Shown one piece after another: positions 55,070-64,000 of a stretch of DNA of 64,000 nucleotides. The stretch comes from Carnobacterium gallinarum DSM 4847 (GTDB taxonomy: Bacteria > Bacillota > Bacilli > Lactobacillales > Carnobacteriaceae). The notes beneath the pieces are model-generated. The model searched no databases. It was not told where the DNA came from and saw only the letters and a program-made list of their open reading frames with translations. Location: positions 1-64,000 of the forward strand of contig NZ_JQLU01000003.1 in the NCBI RefSeq assembly GCF_000744375.1, written 5' to 3'. How positions within the stretch are numbered: the stretch's first letter is position 1; each line of letters opens with the position of its first letter. The translations under genes and the position numbers were made by a program.

Positions 55070-55847
55070 ATAGTTTTTGAAAAAAACTTTTTTTCTCTTT
55101 TTTTAGTGACATCAACGGTACTGTTTCACCTAATATGCGACGAGCAATATTACGATAACCTAATGAAGCTGGATTTTTAGGGTCTAATACAATTGGATCT
55201 CCCTTATTAGAAGAACGAATCACACTATCATCATCAAAAACAATTCCTAACAAATCAATTGAAAGATGTTTCGTAATTTCATCAATATCTAAAACTTCAC
55301 CGTCTTGCATCATACGCTTACGAATACGATTAATAATTAGACGTGGTGGTGTCATTTCAGTTTGCTCTAACAGCCCAATAATTCGATCAGCATCACGAAC
55401 AGCTGAAATCTCAGGGGTCGTTACTACAATCGCACTATCTGCAGCTGCAATTGAATTTTTAAAGCCTTGTTCAATACCAGCCGGACAATCAATCAATATA
55501 TAATCATAATCTGGACGCAAAATAGCAATGATATCTTGCATTTGCTCTGCATTAACTGAACTTTTATCTGCATTTTGAGCCGCAGGTAATAGATAAAGAT
55601 TATCATTAAAGCGTTTATCTTTTATAATTGCTTGATGTAATTTAGCACGTTCTTCAACAACATCAACAATATCATAAATAATACGATTTTCTAATCCCAG
55701 GATAACATCCAAGTTACGAAGTCCAATATCCATATCGATTAAACAAACTTTCTTCCCTTGTAAAGCCAAAGCTGTTCCAATATTAGCAGTTGATGTTGTT
55801 TTCCCTACTCCACCTTTACCAGATGTAATGACAATTACTGTCCCCAT
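55059..55847 (-). CDS. minD: Septum-site ATPase MinD
   Basis: 262 residues. Deviant Walker A GKGGVGKTT with Lys11 and Lys16, switch DMDIGLRNLD, Walker B ILIDCPAGIE. The C-terminal amphipathic helix KKSFFQKLFGK targets the membrane. Works with MinC to keep FtsZ rings from the poles. One base overlaps or abuts the minC stop; MinE or MinJ/DivIVA are not in the window. Confidence 0.95.
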   Translation of the reverse strand: MGTVIVITSGKGGVGKTTSTANIGTALALQGKKVCLIDMDIGLRNLDVILGLENRIIYDIVDVVEERAKLHQAIIKDKRFNDNLYLLPAAQNADKSSVNAEQMQDIIAILRPDYDYILIDCPAGIEQGFKNSIAAADSAIVVTTPEISAVRDADRIIGLLEQTEMTPPRLIINRIRKRMMQDGEVLDIDEITKHLSIDLLGIVFDDDSVIRSSNKGDPIVLDPKNPASLGYRNIARRILGETVPLMSLKKEKKSFFQKLFGK

Positions 55848-56539
55848 TAAATTAATCCTCCAGTCATTTTGCCTAGTTTAGGCCGCATCGTTCTTAATTT
55901 TTCTAGTTTTTCAAAGTCTAATATATGCAAATCATTAATATATGCATACTGCTTTTCAATAGTTTTTTCAGAATCTATCACTTTTTTTTCAATAATCTGA
56001 ACACTTTCAGCAATTCTAATTTGAGCATCTGTTTGAAAATCAGCAACTACAACTGCTTCAACATCACCAGAAAAACCTGCATGAGCCACACCTAAAAGTT
56101 CACCTAAAATAAAAATACTTCCATTTGCTCGAACCGTTCCGCCAGGATGTACTTTTCCTATTAACAGCAAATCACCTTGTGCTTCCAAGACTTGACCACT
56201 ACGAATGGTTTGCATTTCCATTTGTAAATTATTAGCTTCATGCCAAGCTACTGCTTGTTCATAGGTAACAACATTTGCACTAATTTTTTTTAATTGAAAT
56301 TGACTATTGCTAACAATTTTTTCAGTAATTTGCTCCTGCTCTTCGCCTGTTAAAAGACGATTACCCGTTTTCACTTCTAAACTAATTGCTTTTTGAACTT
56401 CTTTTTGCTCTTTATTTTCGGAATGTAGTTTCTTTAATAATCCATCTACTTCTTCTAGTATTGTTACAAAAGCAGCACTTTCAGCCAACGTTAAAATAAA
56501 GCCTTCTTTTGTTCCTTTTAAGGTGACACTTTGCTTCAT
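55847..56539 (-). CDS. minC: Septum-site inhibitor MinC
   Basis: 230 residues. N-terminal domain inhibits FtsZ; C-terminal right-handed beta helix (GQVLEAQGDLLLIGKVHPGG, then VRANGSIFILGEL) binds MinD. ATG at 56539 follows AGGAG at eight bases; the longer frame adds nine residues. Between mreD and minD, as in Bacillus. Confidence 0.93.
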   Translation of the reverse strand: MKQSVTLKGTKEGFILTLAESAAFVTILEEVDGLLKKLHSENKEQKEVQKAISLEVKTGNRLLTGEEQEQITEKIVSNSQFQLKKISANVVTYEQAVAWHEANNLQMEMQTIRSGQVLEAQGDLLLIGKVHPGGTVRANGSIFILGELLGVAHAGFSGDVEAVVVADFQTDAQIRIAESVQIIEKKVIDSEKTIEKQYAYINDLHILDFEKLEKLRTMRPKLGKMTGGLI

Positions 56540-56595
56540 ATTCACAACTCCTATACTCTCCATCAAGGAATACCCTTCAAGTAAATGCTTTTTAA

Positions 56596-57117
56596 TTAAG
56601 TTTCATCAAGTTTTGAAATCAGTTTTTTTAGTGGATAGTATAAAAAAATAAAAATAACACTATTCAACAATAATGTTGGTCCCATCCGCTCAGCTAAAAA
56701 GGCATTAAAATCCATAGTATTTACGCCTAAAACCTGATAGAAAAAGTACAGAACCGTTTCAATAATACTAACATTAATAATCAACATCATTCCTACAACT
56801 AAAGGATTTGGATTTAACACTTTTTTTAATTTTTCAGTGATATAGACAATGATTGGAAACAACGCCACATACACACCTAAAATTCCACTGTAATAACTAT
56901 CATACAATAGTCCAAAAACAATTGCATAAACTAATACCTTGTTTCTTGGTAAATAAAAGGACATCAATACAAAAATTATGACGATTAAACGTGGAACTAA
57001 AATATAATTTCCATCATAAAAAGTTTTTGAAAACAAAGCAGCCAAAACACCATCAATTAAGAAAAAGACAAGTAACAAAATAGGTGGTAAAAAACTTTTT
57101 TTAAAATTGATTATCAT
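56596..57117 (-). CDS. mreD: Rod-shape protein MreD
   Basis: 173 residues with five membrane helices and few charged residues, as in other MreD proteins. Assists elongasome assembly with MreB and MreC. Starts five bases after mreC and precedes minC. Confidence 0.9.
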   Translation of the reverse strand: MIINFKKSFLPPILLLVFFLIDGVLAALFSKTFYDGNYILVPRLIVIIFVLMSFYLPRNKVLVYAIVFGLLYDSYYSGILGVYVALFPIIVYITEKLKKVLNPNPLVVGMMLIINVSIIETVLYFFYQVLGVNTMDFNAFLAERMGPTLLLNSVIFIFLYYPLKKLISKLDET

Positions 57118-57122
57118 CTTTT

Positions 57123-57974
57123 TTACTCACCACTTTCAGAAATCCGTTGAATGATCGTTACATAACGAATATCATTAGTATCTGCATACGGTGTAACATA
57201 AACTTCTTTGGATAATCCAAATGAGTCTAATTTAACTTCATCTACAGTTCCAATTGGCAATAGTTTTGGTGTTTTCCCACCTAATCCAGAGGTCACAACA
57301 TCTGCTCCTTTTACAGGAACTGCGTCCGCCGTAATCTGTTTCATAATTAAACGTTTTGTTTCTTTATCGTAACCATTAATGATTCCAAAAACAGCTGTTT
57401 CACCATTTTGTACCTCAGCGGCTACTCGATTATTTTTAGTGTCCATAGTAGTAATTAACTGGATTTTTGAACTTGTTGGACTTACTTCTACAACACGACC
57501 AACTAAGCCTTTCCCTGACATCACTGCCATTCCTTGTTCTACACCATTTTTGCTACCACGATCCACAATAATTTGATCTACCCAAGTATCAGGATTTCTT
57601 CCAATTACCGTTCCATTGATTTTGTTATACGCAGATAGATTGCTTTGTAAATCAAGCTGTTCTTGTTTCTTTTTATTATCTTCTTTTAAATCGGATAACT
57701 CAACTTGTTGCTCATACAACTTATCAATTTTTGATTTCAATAATTGATTTTCTTCATACGTATTTTTCAAATCTTCAATAGAGTCGATGAAGCTCACCAC
57801 TGCATTCGCAGGTTTTGCAAAGACGCGACCAGTAATGGCAGTAATATCATTGGTAAATTGTTGTACAATCGGCAATCTTGCACGTTCTTTAATCGAGTAT
57901 GCAATGAGTCCCATACAAGCTATTACACTGACTAATAAAATAATTAATTTTTTGTTTGAAAAAAATTGATGCAA
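57123..57974 (-). CDS. mreC: Rod-shape protein MreC
   Basis: About 283 residues: short cytoplasmic tail, a membrane helix (LIILLVSVIACMGLIAYSI), an extracytoplasmic coiled coil (LLKSKIDKLYEQQVELSDLK) and two beta domains (VIGRNPDTWVDQIIVDRGS; GKGLVGRVVEVSPTSSKIQL). TTG at 57974 after GGGGTGA is preferred; the frame extends 18 codons further to another TTG with no ribosome site. Scaffold of the elongasome. Confidence 0.9.
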   Translation of the reverse strand: MHQFFSNKKLIILLVSVIACMGLIAYSIKERARLPIVQQFTNDITAITGRVFAKPANAVVSFIDSIEDLKNTYEENQLLKSKIDKLYEQQVELSDLKEDNKKKQEQLDLQSNLSAYNKINGTVIGRNPDTWVDQIIVDRGSKNGVEQGMAVMSGKGLVGRVVEVSPTSSKIQLITTMDTKNNRVAAEVQNGETAVFGIINGYDKETKRLIMKQITADAVPVKGADVVTSGLGGKTPKLLPIGTVDEVKLDSFGLSKEVYVTPYADTNDIRYVTIIQRISESGE

Positions 57975-58125
57975 CTCGTCACCCCACTTTGCCTCTATGG
58001 CCTTCTCTATTTTAACATATCTCTGCAATAATAAACTAATTTTATTAAGATTTTTTTAACTCTCTCCTATTATTTTAGAAAAAGAATCATTTTTCCAAAA
58101 AAATCTTTATTTAGGTATAGAATAA

Positions 58126-58155
58126 AAAGCGGAGAGTTTAAAACTCCCCGCTTAC
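58126..58155 (-). terminator. Terminator after mreB
   Basis: On the minus strand GCGGGGAGTT pairs with AACTCTCCGC, followed by TTTTTATT. It separates mreB from mreCD-minCD, which need their own promoter or readthrough. Confidence 0.8.
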
Positions 58156-58244
58156 ATCAAACTATTTAGAAACAGACTTTTACTGATCAAAAGTTTATTC
58201 CTTTACTAATTCTCAGTGATTACTTACAGAGATTTTTTATCTTT

Positions 58245-59258
58245 TTAGCGGTTGGCTTTTTTCTTAAATAAATCAATATGTTTCAATGATTCACCAGTTC
58301 CAATTGCTACACAGTCTAACGGTTCACTAGCAACAAAAACAGGTACTTGTGTTTCATCAGCAATCACTTCAGCAAGATTTTTCAACAATGCTCCACCACC
58401 CGTTAATACAATCCCGTGGTCAATTACATCTGAAGAAATTTCAGGTGACGTTTCTTCTAACGTTTCTTTAACAGCTACAATAATCGCTTCAACAACTTCT
58501 TGCAATGATCTTGATACATCTTCTGCTGAAATTTCAATTGTTTTTGGTAAGCCTGTTAATAAATCACGTCCACGAACACTCATTTCACCGTATTCTTTTG
58601 ATTTTTCAACTGATGCACAACCAACTTCAATCTTAACAGCCTCAGCCGTTCTTTCACCAATTAATAAATTATATTTTTTACGAATATAATGAATAATAGC
58701 ATCGTCTAAACGATCACCCGCCATCCGAATTGAACGGCTACTTACAATTCCTCCTAAAGAAATTGTTGCTACATCTGTTGTTCCACCACCAATATCAACA
58801 ACCATACTACCTGTTGGATCCATCACTGGGAGTCCAGCTCCGATTGCTGCTGCAAATGGTTCTTCAATAATAAAAGCATCCTTCGCTCCAGCTGTACGAG
58901 TAGCATCAATAACTGCACGTTTCTCAACTTCCGTAACACCACTTGGAACACAAACCATTACATAAGGTTTAGAACTAGATTTTCCAATTGTTTTTTGAAT
59001 ATAATATTTCATCATCGCTGCTGTTGTTTCATAATCAGCAATAACGCCATCTTTCATTGGGCGAATTGCTACAATACTTCCTGGTGTTCTACCAATCATA
59101 TTTCTTGCTTCTTCACCTACAGCAACAATATCACCATTACTTGTATTTTTAGCAACAACAGATGGTTCTCTCAAGACAATTCCTTTTCCATCAACATAGA
59201 CCATTGTATTAGCCGTTCCTAAATCAATACCAATATCTTTACTTCCAAATCCTAACAC
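58245..59258 (-). CDS. mreB: Rod-shape actin MreB
   Basis: 337 residues. Actin-fold motifs: [13 protein letters not shown] (phosphate 1), [11 protein letters not shown] (phosphate 2), [10 protein letters not shown] (adenosine). Forms membrane filaments directing side-wall synthesis. Upstream of mreC with a terminator between. A promoter with TTGACT/TATAAA lies at 59498-59525. Confidence 0.95.
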   Translation of the reverse strand: MLGFGSKDIGIDLGTANTMVYVDGKGIVLREPSVVAKNTSNGDIVAVGEEARNMIGRTPGSIVAIRPMKDGVIADYETTAAMMKYYIQKTIGKSSSKPYVMVCVPSGVTEVEKRAVIDATRTAGAKDAFIIEEPFAAAIGAGLPVMDPTGSMVVDIGGGTTDVATISLGGIVSSRSIRMAGDRLDDAIIHYIRKKYNLLIGERTAEAVKIEVGCASVEKSKEYGEMSVRGRDLLTGLPKTIEISAEDVSRSLQEVVEAIIVAVKETLEETSPEISSDVIDHGIVLTGGGALLKNLAEVIADETQVPVFVASEPLDCVAIGTGESLKHIDLFKKKANR

Positions 59259-59497
59259 TCGACTTCATCCTCTCAGCTATATCTTAAATGATCGTTCATT
59301 ACAAAATTTCAAATTATTTCTTAAATAATCAATAACAGTCTACCTAAAATAGTAATTTCGCTGTAACAGGAATAATCATACTTCATATTACTGCAGAAAA
59401 CATTAATTTCAAATGTATTTTAATAGAATTTTAAACATTTATCATCTTTGTAAACTGTTTGACATCGAATTCAATTACTACGTTATGATTCCTATAT

Positions 59498-59525
59498 TTT
59501 ATAACAGGTATTTTCTCTAAGTCAA
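59498..59525 (-). promoter_or_regulatory. Candidate mreB promoter
   Basis: On the minus strand TTGACT (59525-59520), 16 bases, TATAAA (59503-59498). It implies a leader of about 235 nt. The 455-base gap before mreB otherwise holds only AT-rich sequence. Confidence 0.55.
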
Positions 59526-59662
59526 CTATCTTGTTTAACCCATTTAGTGAAATCTAAATGACATCTTTTATTTTATAAGAAATTGTTATTAAATTCAACC
59601 CAAAACTCTAATAACAGTTAAACTTAATTTATTTCCACTCTATCAAATATTATTTTAATCAT

Positions 59663-59694
59663 AAAAAAAGCCAAGTAACTGAATACTTGGCTTC
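59663..59694 (-). terminator. Terminator after cold-shock gene
   Basis: On the minus strand AGCCAAGTA pairs with TACTTGGCT around a six-base loop; TTTTTTT follows. Confidence 0.9.
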
Positions 59695-59713
59695 TAAAGG
59701 TTGTTAGTTAAGC

Positions 59714-59914
59714 TTACGCTTTTTCTACGTTAGCTGCTTGAGGTCCACGGTTACCATCTTCAACGTCGAAAGTAACTGCTTGTCCTTCTTCTAAAGTTTT
59801 GAATCCGTCGCCTTGAATAGCTGAGAAATGTACGAATACATCGTCTCCGTTTTCGCGTTCGATAAATCCAAATCCTTTTTCTGAGTTAAACCATTTAACT
59901 GTACCTTGTTCCAT
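59714..59914 (-). CDS. Cold-shock protein (CspA family)
   Basis: 66 residues, single OB fold. RNP1 KGFGFI and RNP2 VFVHF are intact; binds single-stranded RNA as a chaperone. ATG at 59914 ([10 protein letters not shown]) behind AGGAGG; the longer frame adds ten residues from the leader. A GTGCC/GGCAC hairpin (59932-59944) sits just before the ribosome site. Several csp paralogues usually exist. Confidence 0.95.
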   Translation of the reverse strand: MEQGTVKWFNSEKGFGFIERENGDDVFVHFSAIQGDGFKTLEEGQAVTFDVEDGNRGPQAANVEKA

Positions 59915-59931
59915 AATTAAAATTCCTCCTC

Positions 59932-60057
59932 GTGCCTTTGGCACATAATATTTGATATTCTTGCTTTACGGTACGAATTGGAATGTTATGAAACAATCTT
60001 TTCTTTACCTAACAAAAACACTACAGTAAGTATACCATGGAACATTTTTTTCTTCAA
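59932..60057 (-). promoter_or_regulatory. Cold-shock gene promoter and leader hairpin
   Basis: On the minus strand TTGAAG (60057-60052), 17 bases, TATACT (60034-60029). The leader is about 110 nt and ends in the hairpin GTGCC-AAA-GGCAC (59944-59932) immediately before GAGGAGG, a layout suited to temperature-dependent translation control (inference). Confidence 0.7.
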
Positions 60058-60087
60058 GTATTTTACTTACAAAAATTAATAAACTTA

Positions 60088-60774
60088 TTAGAATATGCCC
60101 AGTTCTTTTAAACTGATATACTCCCCTTCTCCTACGATGATATGATCTAATAATTCGATTCCCATCAGATCACCACATTTTGCAATTCTTTTAGTAAAGC
60201 TAATATCTGCTGCTGAAGGTTCTGGATTTCCTGACGGATGATTGTGGCCAATAATAACACGCGCCGCTGACATTTTAACCGCCCCACGAAAAATCTCTCT
60301 CGGATGAGCCACACTTGAATTTAATCCACCAACAAAGATTGTTTCTTTTTTTATTATTTGATTTTTTGTATTCAAATATAACGCAATGACGTGCTCTTGT
60401 TGCAAATCCTTCATCTCTAAATGTAATAAAGTCCCTGCCATCTGACTAGAAGTAACTTGCCCTATTTTTAATTGTGTTGCACTAGCAACTCTTAATCCAA
60501 ATTCAATCGCTGCTCGAATTTCAATTGCTTTAGCATAACCAATCCCTTTTATACCTTGTAATTCTTCTAACGAGGAAAATTTCAATTGATGCAAATCATC
60601 AAATTGATTTAAGACTTCCATTGCTAAAGTGACAACATTCTTTTCTTTTGATCCTGTCCTCAAAATAATTGCCAACAGCTCATGGTTTCCCAATGCTTTT
60701 TCACCATATTCTTCTAAGCGTTCTCGTGGCCTACTAAAAGTGGGAACTCCTACCATTAAACTCTGCTCTCCCAT
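60088..60774 (-). CDS. radC: RadC/YsxA JAB-domain protein
   Basis: 228 residues. N-terminal helix-hairpin-helix (LEELQGIKGIGYAKAIEIRA) and C-terminal JAB/MPN domain with metal motif GHNHPSGNPEPSAAD. Named RadC, but a repair role is disputed. ATG at 60774 (MGEQSL) follows AAAGGGAGG at nine bases; the ATG at 60798 overlaps that site. Near mreB, as in many bacteria. Confidence 0.92.
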   Translation of the reverse strand: MGEQSLMVGVPTFSRPRERLEEYGEKALGNHELLAIILRTGSKEKNVVTLAMEVLNQFDDLHQLKFSSLEELQGIKGIGYAKAIEIRAAIEFGLRVASATQLKIGQVTSSQMAGTLLHLEMKDLQQEHVIALYLNTKNQIIKKETIFVGGLNSSVAHPREIFRGAVKMSAARVIIGHNHPSGNPEPSAADISFTKRIAKCGDLMGIELLDHIIVGEGEYISLKELGIF

Positions 60775-60830
60775 AGAAAAAAACCTCCCTTTACTCATAC
60801 TATCCGTAAAAAGAGGTTAAGTTTACTTTT

Positions 60831-61493
60831 TTAATTATTTTTTGTATCAATATATTTTTTAACATGTGACAAATCTTCATAAATGGCAACTGTTTTTAAT
60901 TCTGCCTCTGATGTTGGTGGAATTAAATCAGGAATCATGATAACCTCAATCCCAGCATCATGTGCAGCACGAATTCCATTAATTGAATCTTCTAAAATTA
61001 ATGTTTCATTTTTAGCTACGCCTAAATCCGACCAAGCTTTCTCAAAAATCTCTGGATCAGGTTTTGCTCGTTTTACATCATCACCTGATACAAAATAATC
61101 AAATCGATGATGCAAATTCTCTCTTTCTAGAAAATAGCGAACCAATTCTTCGACATTACTTGATGCTACAACTTTTTTTATTTGATTTTCTTCTAAGAAG
61201 TCTAATAATTCAAGAAAACCTTCTTTGATAATCAAACCATCTTCAGCAACCATCTCGTCTAAACGAGTTCGACTTTCAGAAATCAACCGAGCAACTTTGT
61301 CGTCATCTTTAAAATCCCGGTAAAGATTTTCATGCAACTCTTCATCAGAGACTCCAATAAAACGTGTATAATATTCATAATCAAAAGCTAAACCTAAACG
61401 ATCCGCTACTTCTTGACTAGAACGGTAATATAAGGTCTCCGTATCAAAAATCAATCCATCCATATCAAATATAACTGCTTTTACTTCACTCAA
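60831..61493 (-). CDS. HAD-family phosphatase (beta-phosphoglucomutase-like)
   Basis: 220 residues. Motif I FDMDGLIFDTE (nucleophile Asp10, acid Asp12), helical cap from about 15-85, motif II VVASSNVE, motif III KRAKPDPEIF, motif IV ILEDSINGI. Substrate unknown; the GLIFDTE signature groups it with phosphatases and mutases for sugar phosphates. It lies between folC and radC. Confidence 0.9.
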   Translation of the reverse strand: MSEVKAVIFDMDGLIFDTETLYYRSSQEVADRLGLAFDYEYYTRFIGVSDEELHENLYRDFKDDDKVARLISESRTRLDEMVAEDGLIIKEGFLELLDFLEENQIKKVVASSNVEELVRYFLERENLHHRFDYFVSGDDVKRAKPDPEIFEKAWSDLGVAKNETLILEDSINGIRAAHDAGIEVIMIPDLIPPTSEAELKTVAIYEDLSHVKKYIDTKNN

Positions 61494-61515
61494 AAAAAGA
61501 ACCCCTCTCTATTTT

Positions 61516-62817
61516 TCACTCTTCATCTAAAAAATAATGACGTACTTCAGAAATAAAGTACAATGACCCTGTAATGACCAAAACACCGCTATTATCCATT
61601 TCATTTAATGTCTCCACCAATGCATGTTGCCATTTTTCTTGGATTTGATAATCACCTGATAAATGACTTGCTATACTTTGAGCTGATGCGGCTCTTGGAT
61701 AATCAAAACTCGTTACAATTAAATGACAATTTGGCAATTCTTCCAATAATTTCAACATTTCTACCACAGCTTTGTCTTCTAAGGATGCAAAAATCAAATA
61801 AATTTCTTGTTGGTTAAAATCCTGTTTTAACGTATCTACTAATCGCCTCATAGCGGGTTCATTATGTGCCCCATCCATAATAATTAAAGGCTCATCATTA
61901 ATTTTCTCCATTCTACCTGGCCAAAAAGCTTTCTTCAAACCTCGTAACATAGCTTCATGACTAATAGCTAATCCTGTTTCATGGCTATACACTCTTAAAG
62001 CTTCCAATGCCAATGCAGCATTTTCAACTTGATGTTCACCTAACATACTAATAGTCGCTTGCCTTAAACAAATAAAATCATCTTCAAAAGTGAATTGCTC
62101 CCCCCAAGTAGGCAGAGTTTTCCATTTTGAAATAAAATAATCTTGATTTAATTGAATCAAAGAACTATCATTTTCTTCCGCAATTTCTTGAATCACGGTC
62201 AATGCTTCTTTTCCAATTTTTCCAGTGACCACAGGTACTCCTGGTTTAATAATTCCAGCTTTTTGAGCGGCAATTTCAGGAAGAGTATGCCCTAAAATAT
62301 GCATATGATCCAATCCGATTGTTGTAATTACTGAAACTACTGGTGTAACCACATTAGTAGAATCAACTAAGCCACCTAAACCAACTTCAACAATTACGAT
62401 ATCTGCATGACCTTCTCCAAAATAGAGAAACATCATTGTATTTACAATTTCAAATTCACTTGGACCACCTAATGGAGTCGATTCCAACTCTATCACAAGT
62501 GGATATACTAGATTTGCAAGCCTTAGAATCTCCTCATTGGAAATCGGTTCACCATTAACACTAATTCGTTCATTAAAAACGGTGATATATGGGGATGTAA
62601 ATGTTCCAACCACTTGTCCCGCTTCTTCTAATACACTACGCAAATAAGTGACTGTTGAACCTTTTCCATTTGTTCCTGCTACATGAATCGATTTAAAACG
62701 TCTTTCAGGATGACCTAATTTTGCCATCATCCATTCCATTCTTTTTAAACCCGGTTTCATCCCTAGAACTAATCGACCATGAATCCATTCTAAAGCTTCT
62801 TCATATGTGTTAAACAA
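61516..62817 (-). CDS. folC: Folylpolyglutamate synthase
   Basis: 433 residues. Mur-ligase fold: P-loop VAGTNGKGST (about 47), omega loop TSPYITVFNERI, EVGLGGLVDSTNVV, and C-terminal IMDGAHNEPAMRRL. Adds glutamates to folates. Follows valS in the same order as Bacillus. Confidence 0.94.
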   Translation of the reverse strand: MFNTYEEALEWIHGRLVLGMKPGLKRMEWMMAKLGHPERRFKSIHVAGTNGKGSTVTYLRSVLEEAGQVVGTFTSPYITVFNERISVNGEPISNEEILRLANLVYPLVIELESTPLGGPSEFEIVNTMMFLYFGEGHADIVIVEVGLGGLVDSTNVVTPVVSVITTIGLDHMHILGHTLPEIAAQKAGIIKPGVPVVTGKIGKEALTVIQEIAEENDSSLIQLNQDYFISKWKTLPTWGEQFTFEDDFICLRQATISMLGEHQVENAALALEALRVYSHETGLAISHEAMLRGLKKAFWPGRMEKINDEPLIIMDGAHNEPAMRRLVDTLKQDFNQQEIYLIFASLEDKAVVEMLKLLEELPNCHLIVTSFDYPRAASAQSIASHLSGDYQIQEKWQHALVETLNEMDNSGVLVITGSLYFISEVRHYFLDEE

Positions 62818-62916
62818 GTTTCATCCCACCAATTCTGCTTTGTAGCAACTAATCATTTTTCTAAGCTCTTTCATTATACCTGTCTGAAAAAGTTCTGACT
62901 AGTCTAAAAAGATGAA

Positions 62917-62957
62917 AAAACTAGAAAATGCCCCTTTGTTCAGGTCATCTTCTAGTT
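62917..62957 (-). terminator. Terminator after valS
   Basis: On the minus strand AACTAGAA-ATG pairs with CAT-TTCTAGTT around a long loop; TTTTTT follows. It separates valS from folC. Confidence 0.8.
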
Positions 62958-62964
62958 AAATTTT

Positions 62965-64000
62965 CTATTGTTGCGTTTTTAATGTTGCAATACGTTCTGC
63001 AACAGCATCACGTTTTTCAAGGTAATCTTTTTCTTTATCTCGTTCCGCTTGAACAACAGCTTCAGGTGCACTGCCAACAAAGCGCTCATTAGATAACTTA
63101 CCTTGTACACGTTTGACTTCACTTTCCCACTTCGCTTGCTCTTTTTCAAGACGAACAATCTCTTCTCCAATATTGATTAGACCAGCTAATGGCAAGTAAA
63201 TCTCAGCTCCAGTAATCACAGCACTCATTGCTGTTTCGGGCGCAACAATACTACTACTAATCACTAAACTTTCCGGATTACAAAAGCGTTCAATATAATT
63301 TTCATTTTCTTTTAAGAAGCTTTCGATTTTAGGATCATTGGTTTTAATCAATAATTCAATCTTTTTGGAAAGAGGCGTATTCACTTCCAAACGAATATTA
63401 CGAACCGAACGAATTAATTCCATTAAGACTTCCATTCCTTTAGCTGCTGTCTCGTCACTTAATTCTGGACGAACAACTGGATAATCTGCTACAACTAAAG
63501 AATCGCCATGATGCGGTACACTTTCCCAGATTTTCTCTGTTACAAACGGCATGATTGGATGCAATAAACGTAAAGTTTGATCTAAAACATGTGCTAAAAT
63601 ACTTCGTGTTGTTTGCTTAGCTGCTTCATCTTCACCATTCAATACACCTTTACTCATTTCAATATACCAGTCACAGAAATCATCCCAGATAAAGTTATAT
63701 AAATAACGACCCGCTTCACCAAATTCAAATTTTTCAAATAACTCTGTTACTTTTTCAATAGTCTCATTTAAACGAGTTAAAATCCATCGATCGGCAATCG
63801 TTTTTTCACCACTAAAATCGATTTCATCAACAGTTAAACCATTCATATTCATAATAGCAAAACGACTTGCATTCCAGATCTTGTTAATGAAATTCCAAGC
63901 AGCATCCATTTTATCATAACTGAAACGCATATCTTGACCAGGCGAAGAACCTGTTGATAGGAACCAACGTAAAGCATCTGAACCATATTTATCAATAACA
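62965..64000 (-). CDS. valS: Valyl-tRNA synthetase, C-terminal part (5' end outside window)
   Basis: The frame is open to the window edge, giving about 344 C-terminal residues ([22 protein letters not shown] is visible at the edge, just after the KMSKS region). Anticodon-binding helical domain ([34 protein letters not shown]) and the ValRS-specific C-terminal coiled arm (ERLEK- and [19 protein letters not shown]-type segment). Charges tRNA-Val. Internal ATG at 63930 is not the start. Confidence 0.96.
   Translation of the reverse strand, partial: VIDKYGSDALRWFLSTGSSPGQDMRFSYDKMDAAWNFINKIWNASRFAIMNMNGLTVDEIDFSGEKTIADRWILTRLNETIEKVTELFEKFEFGEAGRYLYNFIWDDFCDWYIEMSKGVLNGEDEAAKQTTRSILAHVLDQTLRLLHPIMPFVTEKIWESVPHHGDSLVVADYPVVRPELSDETAAKGMEVLMELIRSVRNIRLEVNTPLSKKIELLIKTNDPKIESFLKENENYIERFCNPESLVISSSIVAPETAMSAVITGAEIYLPLAGLINIGEEIVRLEKEQAKWESEVKRVQGKLSNERFVGSAPEAVVQAERDKEKDYLEKRDAVAERIATLKTQQ

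Overview
The window is AT-rich, gene-dense Firmicutes DNA. It fits a rod-shaped member of the Lactobacillales, most likely Carnobacteriaceae such as Carnobacterium; this is inference from gene content, not a database result. The main clues are rpoY-rnjA, IreB next to RuvX, LiaFSR, the fused glutathione synthetase GshAB, the Prp-processed L27, LexA boxes of the Gram-positive GAAC-N4-GTTC type, and T-box and L21 leaders. MinCD together with MreBCD argues for a rod rather than a streptococcus. Long stretches follow the Bacillus order: iscS-mnmA-TPR-recD2, alaS, ireB-ruvX-DUF1292, mltG, udk, greA, and valS-folC, radC, mreBCD-minCD, rplU-prp-rpmA.

Layout. 1-7 kb: truncated ABC exporter, rpoY-rnjA behind a long hairpin-rich leader, an isolated phage-type lysozyme, and a LexA-controlled Y-family polymerase with its YolD partner. 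7-15 kb: HesB-like protein, KtrA, the LiaFSR envelope-stress system with a LiaR/CesR-type box, greA, udk, mltG, DUF1292, ruvX, ireB. 15.5-18.7 kb: an accessory block between ireB and alaS, with two zinc-ribbon membrane proteins and, behind their own strong promoter, two very small genes. 18.8-25.9 kb: T-box-controlled alaS, a YitT protein and a BceAB-like transporter with a candidate BceR operator. 25.9-43 kb: lipid kinase, pseudogenes, recD2, TPR protein, phosphatase, mnmA, iscS, gshAB with a MazG-like partner, a coiled-coil membrane protein and LrgAB. 43-47.5 kb: rarA with a LexA-like box, an IS3-family element sitting in the loop of a former terminator, and a universal stress protein. 48-64 kb: ackA and its methyltransferase neighbour, rpmA-prp-rplU with L21 leader, an amino-acid ABC transporter with two binding proteins under a T-box, minDC-mreDCB, a cold-shock gene, radC, a HAD phosphatase, folC and the 3' part of valS.

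Most genes are housekeeping: translation and tRNA charging, RNA decay, DNA repair, cell shape and division, wall synthesis and envelope-stress response. The most unusual feature is the small-gene pair at 18269-18541. It has a consensus promoter, strong ribosome sites and a terminator, and encodes a 45-residue basic tail-anchored protein and a 37-residue amphipathic peptide resembling phenol-soluble modulins or small membrane toxins. The window also holds three decayed genes (27.5-28.0, 32.3-32.7, 47.6-47.9 kb), an orphan terminator suggesting a small RNA (near 22.95 kb) and several operator sites that tie genes to the SOS and envelope-stress regulons.
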